From Nemertoderma westbladi (Eukaryota > Xenacoelomorpha > Nemertodermatida > Nemertodermatidae), in assembly GCA_032718475.1 (NCBI GenBank), contig JAUCBJ010001484.1, positions 1 to 64,000 on the forward strand: a DNA stretch of 64,000 nt, given 5' to 3'. The translations under genes and the position numbers were made by a program. The notes beneath the pieces were generated by a model. That model saw only the letters and a program-made list of their open reading frames with translations. It ran no database searches and had not been told where the DNA came from. How positions within the stretch are numbered: the stretch's first letter is position 1; the number at the start of each line of letters is the position of its first letter. Shown here piece after piece: positions 1 to 12,600 of this stretch.

Positions 1-3000
1 CCTCACGTTGGTGTCCACAAGCGCAACTGGAGTCTGTGGCTATGTGGTTACGGTACATGTCATATTTTAGTACGCTGCAGTTGCGACGTAGTCGCCCAAC
101 TAGCCCATTGATAGCAACAGATCCTAACATGAAATATGGGTTTAATTTATTAACTTTATATCTGCCCTCCGTCAGTAAGATTTTCTTAAATATTTTTAGC
201 GTTTCTGACTCAGTTACCTCATATGGAAGATCATTCCATAGAGAAACAGTTGAGCTTACAAACGAATTCTTTAGACATTCTGTGCGTGTTATCGGTAGTC
301 TGTATTTATTCGTAGGTCTCAAATTATAAGGGTTGGCTTGATCAATACGCGGTGGAATGATTTCAGTTAGGTGATGTGGTAGGTGTCCTTTAGATCCCTT
401 GTAAAAAATACTCAGTTTAATTAAGTCGCGGCGGTCCTGTAGTGTTTGTAAGCCCGATTCAGCGTACAGGTCCTCAGTGCGGCACGATATTGTAAGTTTA
501 CATATAATTCTAATGGCCTCTTTATTTATTAGTTCAAGTCTTTCTTTTAGATATTGTGTACAACCATCCCATACGGGACAAGCATATTCGAGAATAGGCC
601 GCACAAAGGAGGTGTATAGCACTGAAAGAGCCCTTTTGCTAAGCTTGTATTTAGCAGCTCGCAGAAGGTTTAGTCTAGTCTTTGCTTTGTCAATAATGTT
701 ATTAATGTGGGAGTTCCACTTTAGGTTATTTTGAAGTGTCACACCAAGGTGCTTGTGGTGTTCGACTTCAGCGATGGGAGTATCATGTAGAAGTAGCTGT
801 GTGTATCCTGTACGTGGTTCTTGTCGGTGCGTAATTGTCATAGCTTCAGTTTTTAGTGGGTTGTAATCTACTGACCACATATCCCCCCATTCGCCAATTC
901 GTAGTAAGTCATCATTAAGTAGCCGGCAAGCTACTTGTGGGTCAGTAACCTCAATGTACAACGAGGTATCGTCGGCAAAAAGTCTAGTTGGGTTAACCGT
1001 GATATCAATAAGGTCGTTTATAAATATTAAGAAGAGTAGGGGACCAAGAACTGATCCTTGGGGGACCCCTGCAGTGATCGGTAGCCAAGGCGACATGTGG
1101 CCTTTGATCATAACGCATTGGCTATTGCCACTGAGGTATGATAAAAGCCACTCAAGTAAAGGGCCGCCAATTCCCATTCTACGGGCCTTAGTTATAAGGC
1201 CTGCATGGCTAATTTTGTCGAAGGCCTTAGTAATGTCAAGGAAAGCAATCTTGACTTCCTTTCCATTATCTAAGGCTGTAGATAATTCGTCAAAAAGTGT
1301 TATGAGTTGGTAAGTAGCAGAATCACCAGGTAAAAAGCCTGACTGATTTTTATTTATTTTTTTAATTACGTGGTGCAGTATATATTTACTGACAATCCTT
1401 TCGAATAATTTTCCTAAAGCGCTTGTTAGAGAAATAGGCCTATAATTACAGCAGTATATGTTGGGGCCCTTTTTATAAACAGGTGTGACACATCTTTTTT
1501 TCCAATTTGTGGGATGGTGTTTTGATTTCAGGACGAGATTAAATAAATTTTTTAACTTTTCGATTATGACTGGACCTCCCATTTTGAGCATCCTGTTGGA
1601 GATTACATCAACTGGACAACTTGCCTTAGCGGGGTTAATTGTTTTTAAGGCTTCCTTTACATCGTTAGATGTGATAGTAATTTCATTTAATATTTCAGAG
1701 ACGTCATCTAAGTTCTGGGCATCATGATTTTGGCCGACATTGCTATTAGTTGGGGCGGTTGCCTGATCAGCAAAATAGATATTAAAGAGTTCTGCCTTGT
1801 CTGCTGATGAACTGGCATGGATATTTTTATAATTTACTGGGGGTATTTCGTTAATTTTATTAGTTTGTAAAATTTTTTTGGTGAGTGACCACCATTGTTT
1901 TGTACTAGGTTGGGTTGATTCCACTTTTTCTGATAGAGAATTAAAGTATTCCCTTTTTGCTTGTCTACAGGAGGATATATAAGAGTTCCTACTCATTCGG
2001 AAGTTGGCCCAGGCTACTTCGGAATTTGACCTCTTGGCGATATTATGATATTTTTGTTTTTCTTTTAGTAGTCGTCTGGTGTCACTATCAAACCAGGGCT
2101 TGTCATTGGGGCGAATGGTCACCACCCTGTTCGGTATGTGCTTTGAAGCAATTTTCATAAAATTTTTTGTCCAAGTATCAATAATTCCGTCAATGTCGTC
2201 TGGTCTAATGTCGTTAACTTCTTCCGGTATCTTAGCTAGATCAGTCTGAGTAAGCTCCCGTCGGAAGGATGTATTATTAGCGTGGCTGAAATCCCACACC
2301 CGTCGTTTATATGCTGGATCCTGGATCATTGTCAGCTTATATTTAAAATGAACTACCATATGGTCGCTGCTTCCATAAGGCGCCTCATGAAAGACATCAT
2401 AGACTGAGCCGGGAGTAGTTGTCATCACTGGGCTTAATAGAGTTTTAGTTGTCCTTGTCACCCGAGTTGGTTCGGTTATGTATTGCGTGAGTCCTTGTCT
2501 CTGTATCAAAAATCGTAGGTTTATTGACGATTGGTGTATAAGGTAATCTTCGTTTAAGTCGCCGAGTAGTAAAATGTGTTGGTATTCAAGTGCCCGGGCC
2601 TCATTCAACATTGCATTAAAACTCTCCCAGTAAGACGTTACATTTTCAGGCCTGTAGCCTACTCCTATTAAAAATTTTTTGTTGTTAGCCAGACATTCAA
2701 CCCATAGTACCTCCAACCGGGGGTCAATGTTTTCTAGTGTAATTTTGCGTTCGCATTTTATAAAATTGGAAATATATAGGCATACACCGCCTCCATGTCT
2801 GTTTCTATCATTACGAAGAGGATTTTGAAAACCAACTATTTTCAAATTGTCATCATTTATACTGGTTTCAAGCCAAGTCTCATTTATAGCCAGTATATCA
2901 ACCTCGCTAGAGAGATTTGGCTTTATAAACTCTTTATTTAAAATTAAGCTTCTAATATTTGTCTGAGCAACTCTAATTGGACGAATAAATTCATTTGGGC

Positions 3001-3052
3001 CTGGGTTAGGTTGGATATCCCCAGCAATAATTAACAACAGCCGTAATGCCAT
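1..3052 (-). CDS. LINE endonuclease/reverse transcriptase polyprotein, C-terminus missing
   Basis: This ORF should nick target DNA and copy the element RNA into it (target-primed reverse transcription). From the ATG at 3052 the order is: 2A-like peptide (residues 1-19, ending NPGP); APE-type endonuclease with NETW near residue 56, GGGVCLY near 87, LLLGDLN near 162 and SSDHMV near 229; a linker; then RT with AFLDITKAFD near 609, GVPQGSVLGPLLF near 660 and the catalytic FADD near 693. About 317 further residues run to base 1 without a stop. Upstream in-frame ATGs at 3139 and 3148 would add up to 32 residues. The ATG at 3052 was chosen because it places a hydrophobic stretch and the NPGP motif at the N-terminus, as in other 2A-bearing LINEs. 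No CCHC motif is seen in the part present. Confidence 0.92.
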   Translation of the reverse strand, partial: MALRLLLIIAGDIQPNPGPNEFIRPIRVAQTNIRSLILNKEFIKPNLSSEVDILAINETWLETSINDDNLKIVGFQNPLRNDRNRHGGGVCLYISNFIKCERKITLENIDPRLEVLWVECLANNKKFLIGVGYRPENVTSYWESFNAMLNEARALEYQHILLLGDLNEDYLIHQSSINLRFLIQRQGLTQYITEPTRVTRTTKTLLSPVMTTTPGSVYDVFHEAPYGSSDHMVVHFKYKLTMIQDPAYKRRVWDFSHANNTSFRRELTQTDLAKIPEEVNDIRPDDIDGIIDTWTKNFMKIASKHIPNRVVTIRPNDKPWFDSDTRRLLKEKQKYHNIAKRSNSEVAWANFRMSRNSYISSCRQAKREYFNSLSEKVESTQPSTKQWWSLTKKILQTNKINEIPPVNYKNIHASSSADKAELFNIYFADQATAPTNSNVGQNHDAQNLDDVSEILNEITITSNDVKEALKTINPAKASCPVDVISNRMLKMGGPVIIEKLKNLFNLVLKSKHHPTNWKKRCVTPVYKKGPNIYCCNYRPISLTSALGKLFERIVSKYILHHVIKKINKNQSGFLPGDSATYQLITLFDELSTALDNGKEVKIAFLDITKAFDKISHAGLITKARRMGIGGPLLEWLLSYLSGNSQCVMIKGHMSPWLPITAGVPQGSVLGPLLFLIFINDLIDITVNPTRLFADDTSLYIEVTDPQVACRLLNDDLLRIGEWGDMWSVDYNPLKTEAMTITHRQEPRTGYTQLLLHDTPIAEVEHHKHLGVTLQNNLKWNSHINNIIDKAKTRLNLLRAAKYKLSKRALSVLYTSFVRPILEYACPVWDGCTQYLKERLELINKEAIRIICKLTISCRTEDLYAESGLQTLQDRRDLIKLSIFYKGSKGHLPHHLTEIIPPRIDQANPYNLRPTNKYRLPITRTECLKNSFVSSTVSLWNDLPYEVTESETLKIFKKILLTEGRYKVNKLNPYFMLGSVAINGLVGRLRRNCSVLKYDMYRNHIATDSSCACGHQRE
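2996..3052 (-). other. 2A-like ribosome-skipping peptide at the LINE N-terminus
   Basis: The first 19 codons encode a hydrophobic stretch (LRLLLIIA) followed by GDIQPNPGP at 2996-3022. 2A peptides end in D(V/I)ExNPGP and make the ribosome skip the final Gly-Pro bond. Here the Glu is Gln and the following residue is Pro; G-D-I and N-P-G-P are kept. In sea urchin LINEs such N-terminal 2A sequences can double as signal sequences. Activity of this variant is not shown by the sequence. Confidence 0.75.
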
Positions 3053-3290
3053 ATGTGGTATTGTATTTTCATTTATAAATATAAATATAAAAATAGCAAA
3101 ATTATTATGTTGGCAATTTTGTTTGTATTTTCTGTGCATAAAGATCATGGAATTCTTCCAATAGAAATAAAGATTCTTAACCATACATACATAATCATCT
3201 ACACACACACACACACGCACCCATAATACATACTGGGCCCAGAACATGAACCACCACCAGGATAGTGCCCTCCACCAGCCGTACCCGGTA

Positions 3291-3623
3291 AGCCTAATGT
3301 CAGTTCCTTACCTAGATTGAAAATAGGTGATATGAAATGAAGATGAGATCATGACTGAATATAAAGTATTATATTATATTATTTTGGTTACTACATTAAT
3401 TAGTACCCTTTTATAGACAATATTTGTATTACATGTTACAAGTATTATGAGGATGAAAATATGCCAATATGAATACAGTAAATACCGATAAGACAAGTAT
3501 TTGTGAATTACTTAGCTCCAAGCTGTAGTTCCCTCCAGGTTTAGTTTATTCGACTAATAGAGTAACCATGACCGTAAATTGTCTCAAGTGTCCTACCCAA
3601 ATTCGATTAGCAGCTGCTCATTC
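3291..3623. other. non-coding spacer
   Basis: AT-rich sequence between the LINE and the satellite. No coding or RNA feature is seen. The first degenerate satellite monomers appear from about 3622. Confidence 0.6.
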
Positions 3624-6600
3624 AGTACCTACCAGCCATACTGGATTAATTCAGTACCTACCAGCCAAACTGGGTTAGTTCAGTACCTACCAGCCAAACT
3701 GGGTTAGTTCAGTACCTACCAGCCAAACTGGGTTAGTTCAGTACCTACCAGCCAAACTGGGTTAGTTCAGTACCTACCAGCCAAACTGGGTTAATTCAGT
3801 ACCTACCATCCAAACTGGGTTAGTTCAGTACCTACTAGCCAAACTGGGTTAATTCAGTACCTACCAGCCAAACTGGGTTAGTTCAGTACCTACCAGCCAA
3901 ACTGGGTTAATTCAGTACCTACCCAGCCAAACTGGGTTAGTTCAGTACCTCCAAGCCAAACTGGGTTAGTTCAGTACTTACAATACAAACTGGGTTAATT
4001 CAGTACCTACCAGCCAAACTGGGTTAGTTCAGTACCTACCAGCCAAACTGGGTTAGTTCAGTACCTACCAGCCAAACTGGGTTAGTTCAGTACCTACTAG
4101 CCAAACTGGGTTAGTTCAGTACCTACCAGCCAAACTGGGTTAGTTCAGTACCTACTAGCCAAACTGGGTTAGTTCAGTACCTACCAGCCAAACTGGGTTA
4201 GTTCAGTACCTACCAGCCAAACTGGGTTAGTTCAGTACCCCCAGCCAAACTGGGTTAGTTCAGTACCTCCAAGCCAAACTGGGTTAGTTCAGTACTTACA
4301 ATACAAACTGGGTTAATTCAGTACCTACCAGCCAAACTGGGTTAGTTCAGTACCTACCAGCCAAACTGGGTTAGTTCAGTACCTACCAGCCAAACTGGGT
4401 TAGTTCAGTACCTCCAAGCCAAACTGGGTTAGTTCAGTACCTCCAAGCCAAACTGGGTTAGTTCAGTACCTACAATACAAACTGGGTTAATTCAGTACCT
4501 ACCAGCCAAACTGGGTACAATACAAACTGGGTTAATTCAGTACCTACCAGCCAAACTGGGTTAGTTCAGTACCTACCAGCCAAACTGGGTTAGTTCAGGA
4601 CCTACCAGCCAAACTGGGTTAGTTCAGTACCTCCAAGCCAAACTGGGTTAGTTCAGTACTTACAAGACAAACTGGGTTAATTCAGTACCTACCAGCCAAA
4701 CTGGGTTAATTCAGTACCTACCAGCCAAACTGGGTTAATTCAGTCTACCAGCCAAACTGGGTTAATTCAGTACCTACCAGCTAAATGGTGTTAGTTCAGT
4801 ATACCTACCAGCCTAACTGGGTTAATTCAGTACCTACTAGCCAAACTGGGTTAGTTCACTACCTACCAGCCAAACTGGGTTAGTTCAGTACCTCCAAGCG
4901 CAAGCCAAACTGGGTTAGTTCAGTACTTACAAGACAAACTGGGTTAATTCAGTACCTACTAGCCAAACTGGGTTAATTCAGTACCTACCAGCCAAACTGG
5001 GTTAATTCAGTACCTACCAGCCAAACTGGGTTAATTCAGTCTACCAGCCAAACTGGGTTAATTCAGTACCTACCAGCTAAATGGTGTTAGTTCGGTATAC
5101 CTACCTGCCAAATTGGGTTAATTCAGTACCTACTAGCCAAACTGGGTTAGTTCAGTACCTACCAGCCAAACTGGGTTAGTTCAGTACCTCCAAGCCAAAC
5201 TGGGTTAGTTCAGTACCTACCAGCCAAACTGGGTTAGTTCAGTACCTACCAGCCAAACTGGGTTAGTTCAGTACCTACCAGCCAAACTGGGTTAGTTCAG
5301 TACCTACCAGCCAAACTGGGTTAGTTCAGTACCTCCAAGCCAAACTGGGTTAGTTCAGTACCTACCAGCCAAACTGGGTTAGTTCAGTACCTACCAGCCA
5401 AACTGGGTTAGTTCAGTACCTACCAGCCAAACTGGGTTAATTCAGTACCTACCAGCCAAACTGGGTTAATTCAGTACCTACCAGCCAAACTGGGTTAATT
5501 CAGTACCTACTAGCCAAACTGGGTTAGTTCAGTACCTACTAGTCAAACTGGTTTAATTCAGTACCTACCAGCCAAACTGGGTTAATTCAGTACCTACCAG
5601 CAAAACTGGGTTAATTCAGTACCTACTAGCCAAACTGGGTTAGTTCAGTACCTACTAGTCAAACTGGTTTAATTCAGTACCTACCAGCCAAACTGGGTTA
5701 ATTCAGTACCTACCAGCCAAACTGGGTTAGTTCAGTATACCTACCAGCCAAACTGGGTTAGTTCAGTACCTACTAGCCAAACTGGGTTAATTCAGTACCT
5801 ACCAGCCAAACTGGGTTAATTCAGTACCTACTAGCCAAACTGGGTTAGTTCAGTACCTACCAGCCAAACTGGGTTAGTTCAGTACCTACCAGCCAAACTG
5901 GGTTAGTTCAGTACCTACCAGCCAAACTGGGTTAGTTCAGTACCTACCAGCCAAACTGGGTTAGTTCAGTACCTACTAGCCAAACTGGGTTAATTCAGTA
6001 CCTACCCAGCCAAACTGGGTTAGTTCAGTACCTACCAGCCAAACTGGGTTAGTTCAGTACCTCCAAGCCAAACTGGGTTAGTTCAGTACCTCCAAGCCAA
6101 ACTGGGTTAGTTCAGTACCTACCAGCCAAACTGGGTTAGTTCAGTACCTACCAACCAGCCAAACTGGGTTAAATTCAGTACCTACCAGCCAAACTGGGTT
6201 AATTCAGTACCTACTAGCCAAACTGGGTTAGTTCAGTACCTACTAGTCAAACTGGGTTAATTCAGTACCTACCAGCCAAACTGGGTTAGTTCAGTACCTA
6301 CCAGCCAAACTGGGTTAATTCAGTACCTACCAGCCAAACTGGGTTAATTCAGTACCTACCAGCCAAACTGGGTTAATTCAGTACCTACTAGCCAAACTGG
6401 GTTAGTTCAGTACCTACCCAGCCAAACTGGGTTAGTTCAGTACCTACCAGCCAAACTGGGTTAGTTCAGTACCTCCAAGCCAAACTGGGTTAGTTCAGTA
6501 CCTACCAGCCAAACTGGGTTAGTTCAGTACCTACCAGCCAAACTGGGTTAGTTCAGTACCTACCAGCCAAACTGGGTTAGTTCAGTACCTACCAGCCAAA

Positions 6601-9600
6601 CTGGGTTAGTTCAGTACCTACCAGCCAAACTGGGTTAATTCAGTACCTACCAGCCAAACTGGGTTAGTTCAGTACCTACTAGCCAAACTGGGTTAATTCA
6701 GTACCTACCAGCCAAACTGGGTTAGTTCAGTACCTACCAGCCAAACTGGGTTAATTCAGTACCTACCAGCCAAACTGGGTTAATTCAGTACCTACCAGCC
6801 AAACTGGGTTAGTTCAGTACCTACCAGCCAAACTGGGTTAATTCAGTACCTACCAGCCAAACTGGGTTAGTTCAGTACCTACCAGCCAAACTGGGTTAGT
6901 TCAGTACCTACCAGCCAAACTGGGTTAGTTCAGTACCTACCAGCCAAACTGGGTTAGTTCAGTACCTACCAGCCAAACTGGGTTAGTTCAGTACCTACCA
7001 GCCAAACTGGGTTAGTTCAGTACCTACTAGCCAAACTGGGTTAATTCAGTACCTACCAGCCAAACTGGGTTAGTTCAGTACCTACCAGCCAAACTGGGTT
7101 AGTTCAGTACCTACCAGCCAAACTGGGTTAGTTCAGTACCTACCAGCCAAACTGGGTTAGTTCAGTACCTACCAGCCAAACTGGGTTAGTTCAGTACCCC
7201 CAGCCAAACTGGGTTAGTTCAGTACCTCCAAGCCAAACTGGGTTAATTCAGTACCTACCAGCCAAACTGGGTTAGTTCAGTACCTACCAGCCAAACTGGG
7301 TTAGTTCAGTACCTACCAGCCAAACTGGGTTAGTTCAGTACCTCCAAGCCAAACTGGGTTAGTTCAGTACCTCCAAGCCAAACTGGGTTAGTTCAGTACC
7401 TACAAGCCAAACTGGGTTAATTCAGTACCTACCAGCCAAACTGGGTTAGTTCAGTACCTACCAGCCAAACTGGGTTAGTTCAGTACCTACCAGCCAAACT
7501 GGGTTAGTTCAGTACCTACCAGCCAAACTGGGTTAGTTCAGTACCTACAAGCCAAACTGGGTTAATTCAGTACCTACCAGCCAAACTGGGTTAATTCAGT
7601 ACCTACCAGCCAAACTGGGTTAGTTCAGTACCTACCAGCCAAACTGGGTTAATTCAGTACCTACCAGCTAAATGGTGTTAGTTCAGTATACCTACCAGCT
7701 TAACTGGGTTAATTCAGTACCTACCAGCCAAACTGGGTTAGTTCACTACCTACCAGCCAAACTGGGTTAGTTCAGTACCTCCAAGCGCAAGCCAAACTGG
7801 GTTAGTTCAGTACCTACAAGCCAAACTGGGTTAATTCAGTACCTACCAGCCAAACTGGGTTAATTCAGTACCTACCAGCCAAACTGGGTTAATTCAGTAC
7901 CTACAGCCAAACTGGGTAATTCAGTCTACCAGCCAAACTGGGTTAATTCAGTACCTACCAGCTAAATGGTGTTAGTTCGGTATACCTACCTGCCAAATTG
8001 GGTTAATTCAGTACCTACTAGCCAAACTGGGTTAGTTCAGTACCTACCAGCCAAACTGGGTTAGTTCAGTACCTCCAAGCCAAACTGGGTTAGTTCAGTA
8101 CCTACCAGCCAAACTGGGTTAGTTCAGTACCTACCAGCCAAACTGGGTTAGTTCAGTACCTACCAGCCAAACTGGGTTAGTTCAGTACCTACCAGCCAAA
8201 CTGGGTTAGTTCAGTACCTCCAAGCCAAACTGGGTTAGTTCAGTACCTACCAGCCAAACTGGGTTAGTTCAGTACCTACCAGCCAAACTGGGTTAGTTCA
8301 GTACCTACCAGCCAAACTGGGTTAATTCAGTACCTACCAGCCAAACTGGGTTAATTCAGTACCTACCAGCCAAACTGGGTTAATTCAGTACCTACTAGCC
8401 AAACTGGGTTAGTTCAGTACCTACTAGTCAAACTGGTTTAATTCAGTACCTACCAGCCAAACTGGGTTAATTCAGTACCTACCAGCAAAACTGGGTTAAT
8501 TCAGTACCTACTAGCCAAACTGGGTTAGTTCAGTACCTACTAGTCAAACTGGTTTAATTCAGTACCTACCAGCCAAACTGGGTTAATTCAGTACCTACCA
8601 GCCAAACTGGGTTAGTTCAGTATACCTACCAGCCAAACTGGGTTAGTTCAGTACCTACTAGCCAAACTGGGTTAATTCAGTACCTACCAGCCAAACTGGG
8701 TTAATTCAGTACCTACTAGCCAAACTGGGTTAGTTCAGTACCTACCAGCCAAACTGGGTTAGTTCAGTACCTACCAGCCAAACTGGGTTAGTTCAGTACC
8801 TACCAGCCAAACTGGGTTAGTTCAGTACCTACCAGCCAAACTGGGTTAGTTCAGTACCTACTAGCCAAACTGGGTTAATTCAGTACCTACCCAGCCAAAC
8901 TGGGTTAGTTCAGTACCTACCAGCCAAACTGGGTTAGTTCAGTACCTCCAAGCCAAACTGGGTTAGTTCAGTACCTCCAAGCCAAACTGGGTTAGTTCAG
9001 TACCTACCAGCCAAACTGGGTTAGTTCAGTACCTACCAACCAGCCAAACTGGGTTAAATTCAGTACCTACCAGCCAAACTGGGTTAATTCAGTACCTACT
9101 AGCCAAACTGGGTTAGTTCAGTACCTACTAGTCAAACTGGGTTAATTCAGTACCTACCAGCCAAACTGGGTTAGTTCAGTACCTACCAGCCAAACTGGGT
9201 TAATTCAGTACCTACCAGCCAAACTGGGTTAATTCAGTACCTACCAGCCAAACTGGGTTAATTCAGTACCTACTAGCCAAACTGGGTTAGTTCAGTACCT
9301 ACCCAGCCAAACTGGGTTAGTTCAGTACCTACCAGCCAAACTGGGTTAGTTCAGTACCTCCAAGCCAAACTGGGTTAGTTCAGTACCTCCAAGCCAAACT
9401 GGGTTAGTTCAGTACCTACCAGCCAAACTGGGTTAGTTCAGTACCTACCAACCAGCCAAACTGGGTTAAATTCAGTACCTACCAGCCAAACTGGGTTAAT
9501 TCAGTACCTACTAGCCAAACTGGGTTAGTTCAGTACCTACTAGTCAAACTGGGTTAATTCAGTACCTACCAGCCAAACTGGGTTAGTTCAGTACCTACCA

Positions 9601-12600
9601 GCCAAACTGGGTTAATTCAGTACCTACCAGCCAAACTGGGTTAATTCAGTACCTACCAGCCAAACTGGGTTAATTCAGTACCTACCAGCTAAATGGTGTT
9701 AGTTCGGTATACCTACCAGCCAAATTGGGTTAATTCAGTACCTTCTAGCCAAACTGGGTTAGTTCAGTACCTACCAGCCAAACTGGGTTAGTTCAGTACC
9801 TCCAAGCCAAACTGGGTTAGTTCAGTACCTACCAGCCAAACTGGGTTAGTTCAGTACCTACCAGCCAAACTGGGTTAGTTCAGTACCTACCAGCCAAACT
9901 GGGTTAGTTCAGTACCTACCAGCCAAACTGGGTTAGTTCAGTACCTCCAAGCCAAACTGGGTTAGTTCAGTACCTACCAGCAAAACTGGGTTAGTTCAGT
10001 ACCTACCAGCCAAACTGGGTTAGTTCAGTACCTACCAGCCAAACTGGGTTAATTCAGTACCTACCAGCCAAACTGGGTTAATTCAGTACCTACTAGCCAA
10101 ACTGGGTTAGTTCAGTACCTACTAGTCGAACTGGTTTAATTCAGTACCTACCAGCCAAACTGGATTAATTCAGTACCTACCAGCCAAACTGGGTTAGTTC
10201 AGTACCTACCAGTCAAACTGGTTTAATTCAGTACCTACTAGTCAAACTGGTTTAATTCAGTACCTACCAGCCAAACTGGGTTAATTCAGTACCTACCAGC
10301 CAAACTGGGTTAGTTCAGTACCTACTAGCCAAACTGGGTTAGTTCAGTACCTACTAGCCAAACTGGGTTAATTCAGTACCTACTAGCCAAACTGGGTTAA
10401 TTCAGTACCTACTAGCCAAACTGGGTTAGTTCAGTACCTACCAGCCAAACTGGGTTAGTTCAGTACCTACCAGCCAAACTGGGTTAGTTCAGTACCTACC
10501 AGCCAAACTGGGTTAGTTCAGTACCTACCAGCCAAACTGGGTTAGTTCAGTACCTCCAAGCCAAACTGGGTTAATTCAGTACCTACCCAGCCAAACTGGG
10601 TTAGTTCAGTACCTACCAGCCAAACTGGGTTAGTTCAGTACCTCCAAGCCAAACTGGGTTAGTTCAGTACCTCCAAGCCAAACTGGGTTAGTTCAGTACC
10701 TACCAGCCAAACTGGGTTAATTCAGTACCTACCAGCCAAACTGGGTTAATTCAGTACCTACCAGCCAAACTGGGTTAATTCAGTACCTACTAGCCAAACT
10801 GGGTTAGTTCAGTACCTACTAGTCAAACTGGGTTAGTTCAGTACCTCCAAGCCAAACTGGGTTAGTTCAGTACCTACCAGCCAAACTGGGTTAGTTCAGT
10901 ACCTACCAGCCAAACTGGGTTAGTTCAGTACCTACCAGCCAAACTGGGTTAGTTCAGTACCTACCAGCCAAACTGGGTTAGTTCAGTACCTCCAAGCCAA
11001 ACTGGGTTAGTTCAGTACCTACCAGCCAAACTGGGTTAGTTCAGTACCTACCAGCCAAACTGGGTTAGTTCAGTACCTACCAGCCAAACTGGGTTAATTC
11101 AGTACCTACCAGCCAAACTGGGTTAATTCAGTACCTACTAGCCAAACTGGGTTAGTTCAGTATCTACCAGCCAAACTGGGTTAGTTCAGTACCTACTAGC
11201 CAAACTGGGTTAATTCAGTACCTACCAGCCAAACTGGGTTAGTTCAGTACCTACTAGTCAAACTGGTTTAATTCAGTACCTACCAGCCAAACTGGGTTAA
11301 TTCAGTACCTACCAGCCAAACTGGGTTAGTTCAGTATACCTACCAGCCAAACTGGGTTAGTTCAGTACCTACTAGCCAAACTGGGTTAATTCAGTACCTA
11401 CCAGCCAAACTGGGTTAATTCAGTACCTACTAGCCAAACTGGGTTAGTTCAGTACCTACCAGCCAAACTGGGTTAGTTCAGTACCTACCAGCCAAACTGG
11501 GTTAGTTCAGTACCTACCAGCCAAACTGGGTTAGTTCAGTACCTACCAGCCAAACTGGGTTAGTTCAGTACCTACTAGCCAAACTGGGTTAATTCAGTAC
11601 CTACCCAGCCAAACTGGGTTAGTTCAGTACCTACCAGCCAAACTGGGTTAGTTCAGTACCTCCAAGCCAAACTGGGTTAGTTCAGTACCTCCAAGCCAAA
11701 CTGGGTTAGTTCAGTACCTACCAGCCAAACTGGGTTAGTTCAGTACCTACCAACCAGCCAAACTGGGTTAAATTCAGTACCTACCAGCCAAACTGGGTTA
11801 ATTCAGTACCTACTAGCCAAACTGGGTTAGTTCAGTACCTACTAGTCAAACTGGGTTAGTTCAGTACCTACTAGCCAAACTGGGTTAATTCAGTACCTAC
11901 CCAGCCAAACTGGGTTAGTTCAGTACCTACCAGCCAAACTGGGTTAGTTCAGTACCTCCAAGCCAAACTGGGTTAGTTCAGTACCTCCAAGCCAAACTGG
12001 GTTAGTTCAGTACCTACCAGCCAAACTGGGTTAGTTCAGTACCTACCAACCAGCCAAACTGGGTTAAATTTAGTACCTACCAGCCAAACTGGGTTAATTC
12101 AGTACCTACTAGCCAAACTGGGTTAGTTCAGTACCTACTAGTCAAACTGGGTTAATTCAGTACCTACCAGCCAAACTGGGTTAGTTCAGTACCTACCAGC
12201 CAAACTGGGTTAATTCAGTACCTACCAGCCAAACTGGGTTAATTCAGTACCTCCAAGCCAAACTGGGTTAGTTCAGTACCTCCAAGCCAAACTGGGTTAG
12301 TTCAGTACCTACCAGCCAAACTGGGTTAATTGAGTACCTACCAGCCAAACTGGGTTAGTTCAGTACCTACCAACCAGCCAAACTGGGTTAAATTCAGTAC
12401 CTACCAGCCAAACTGGGTTAATTCAGTACCTACTAGCCAAACTGGGTTAGTTCAGTACCTACTAGTCAAACTGGGTTAATTCAGTACCTACCAGCCAAAC
12501 TGGGTTAGTTCAGTACCTACCAGCCAAACTGGGTTAATTCAGTACCTACCAGCCAAACTGGGTTAATTCAGTACCTACCAGCCAAACTGGGTTAATTCAG

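Larger units (their letters stand above)
1..3290 (-). mobile_element. non-LTR retrotransposon (CR1/L2-like), 3' end beyond left edge
   Basis: A LINE lies on the minus strand with its 5' side near 3290 and its 3' side cut by the window edge. It encodes an APE-type endonuclease followed by a reverse transcriptase. No stop or frameshift is seen from about 3290 to base 1, so this copy may be young. The 5' leader holds a short (AC)n run near 3201-3216 and stays in frame back to a TAA near 3295. Assignment to CR1/L2 rests on the endonuclease-RT order and the 2A-like N-terminus and is inferred; Jockey-type relatives are not excluded. No poly-A tail, 3' repeat or target-site duplication can be examined. 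Confidence 0.9.

Noticed and set aside
36-2160. Five plus-strand open frames
   Set aside because: They lie antisense to the uninterrupted LINE endonuclease/RT frame and have no coding signal of their own.
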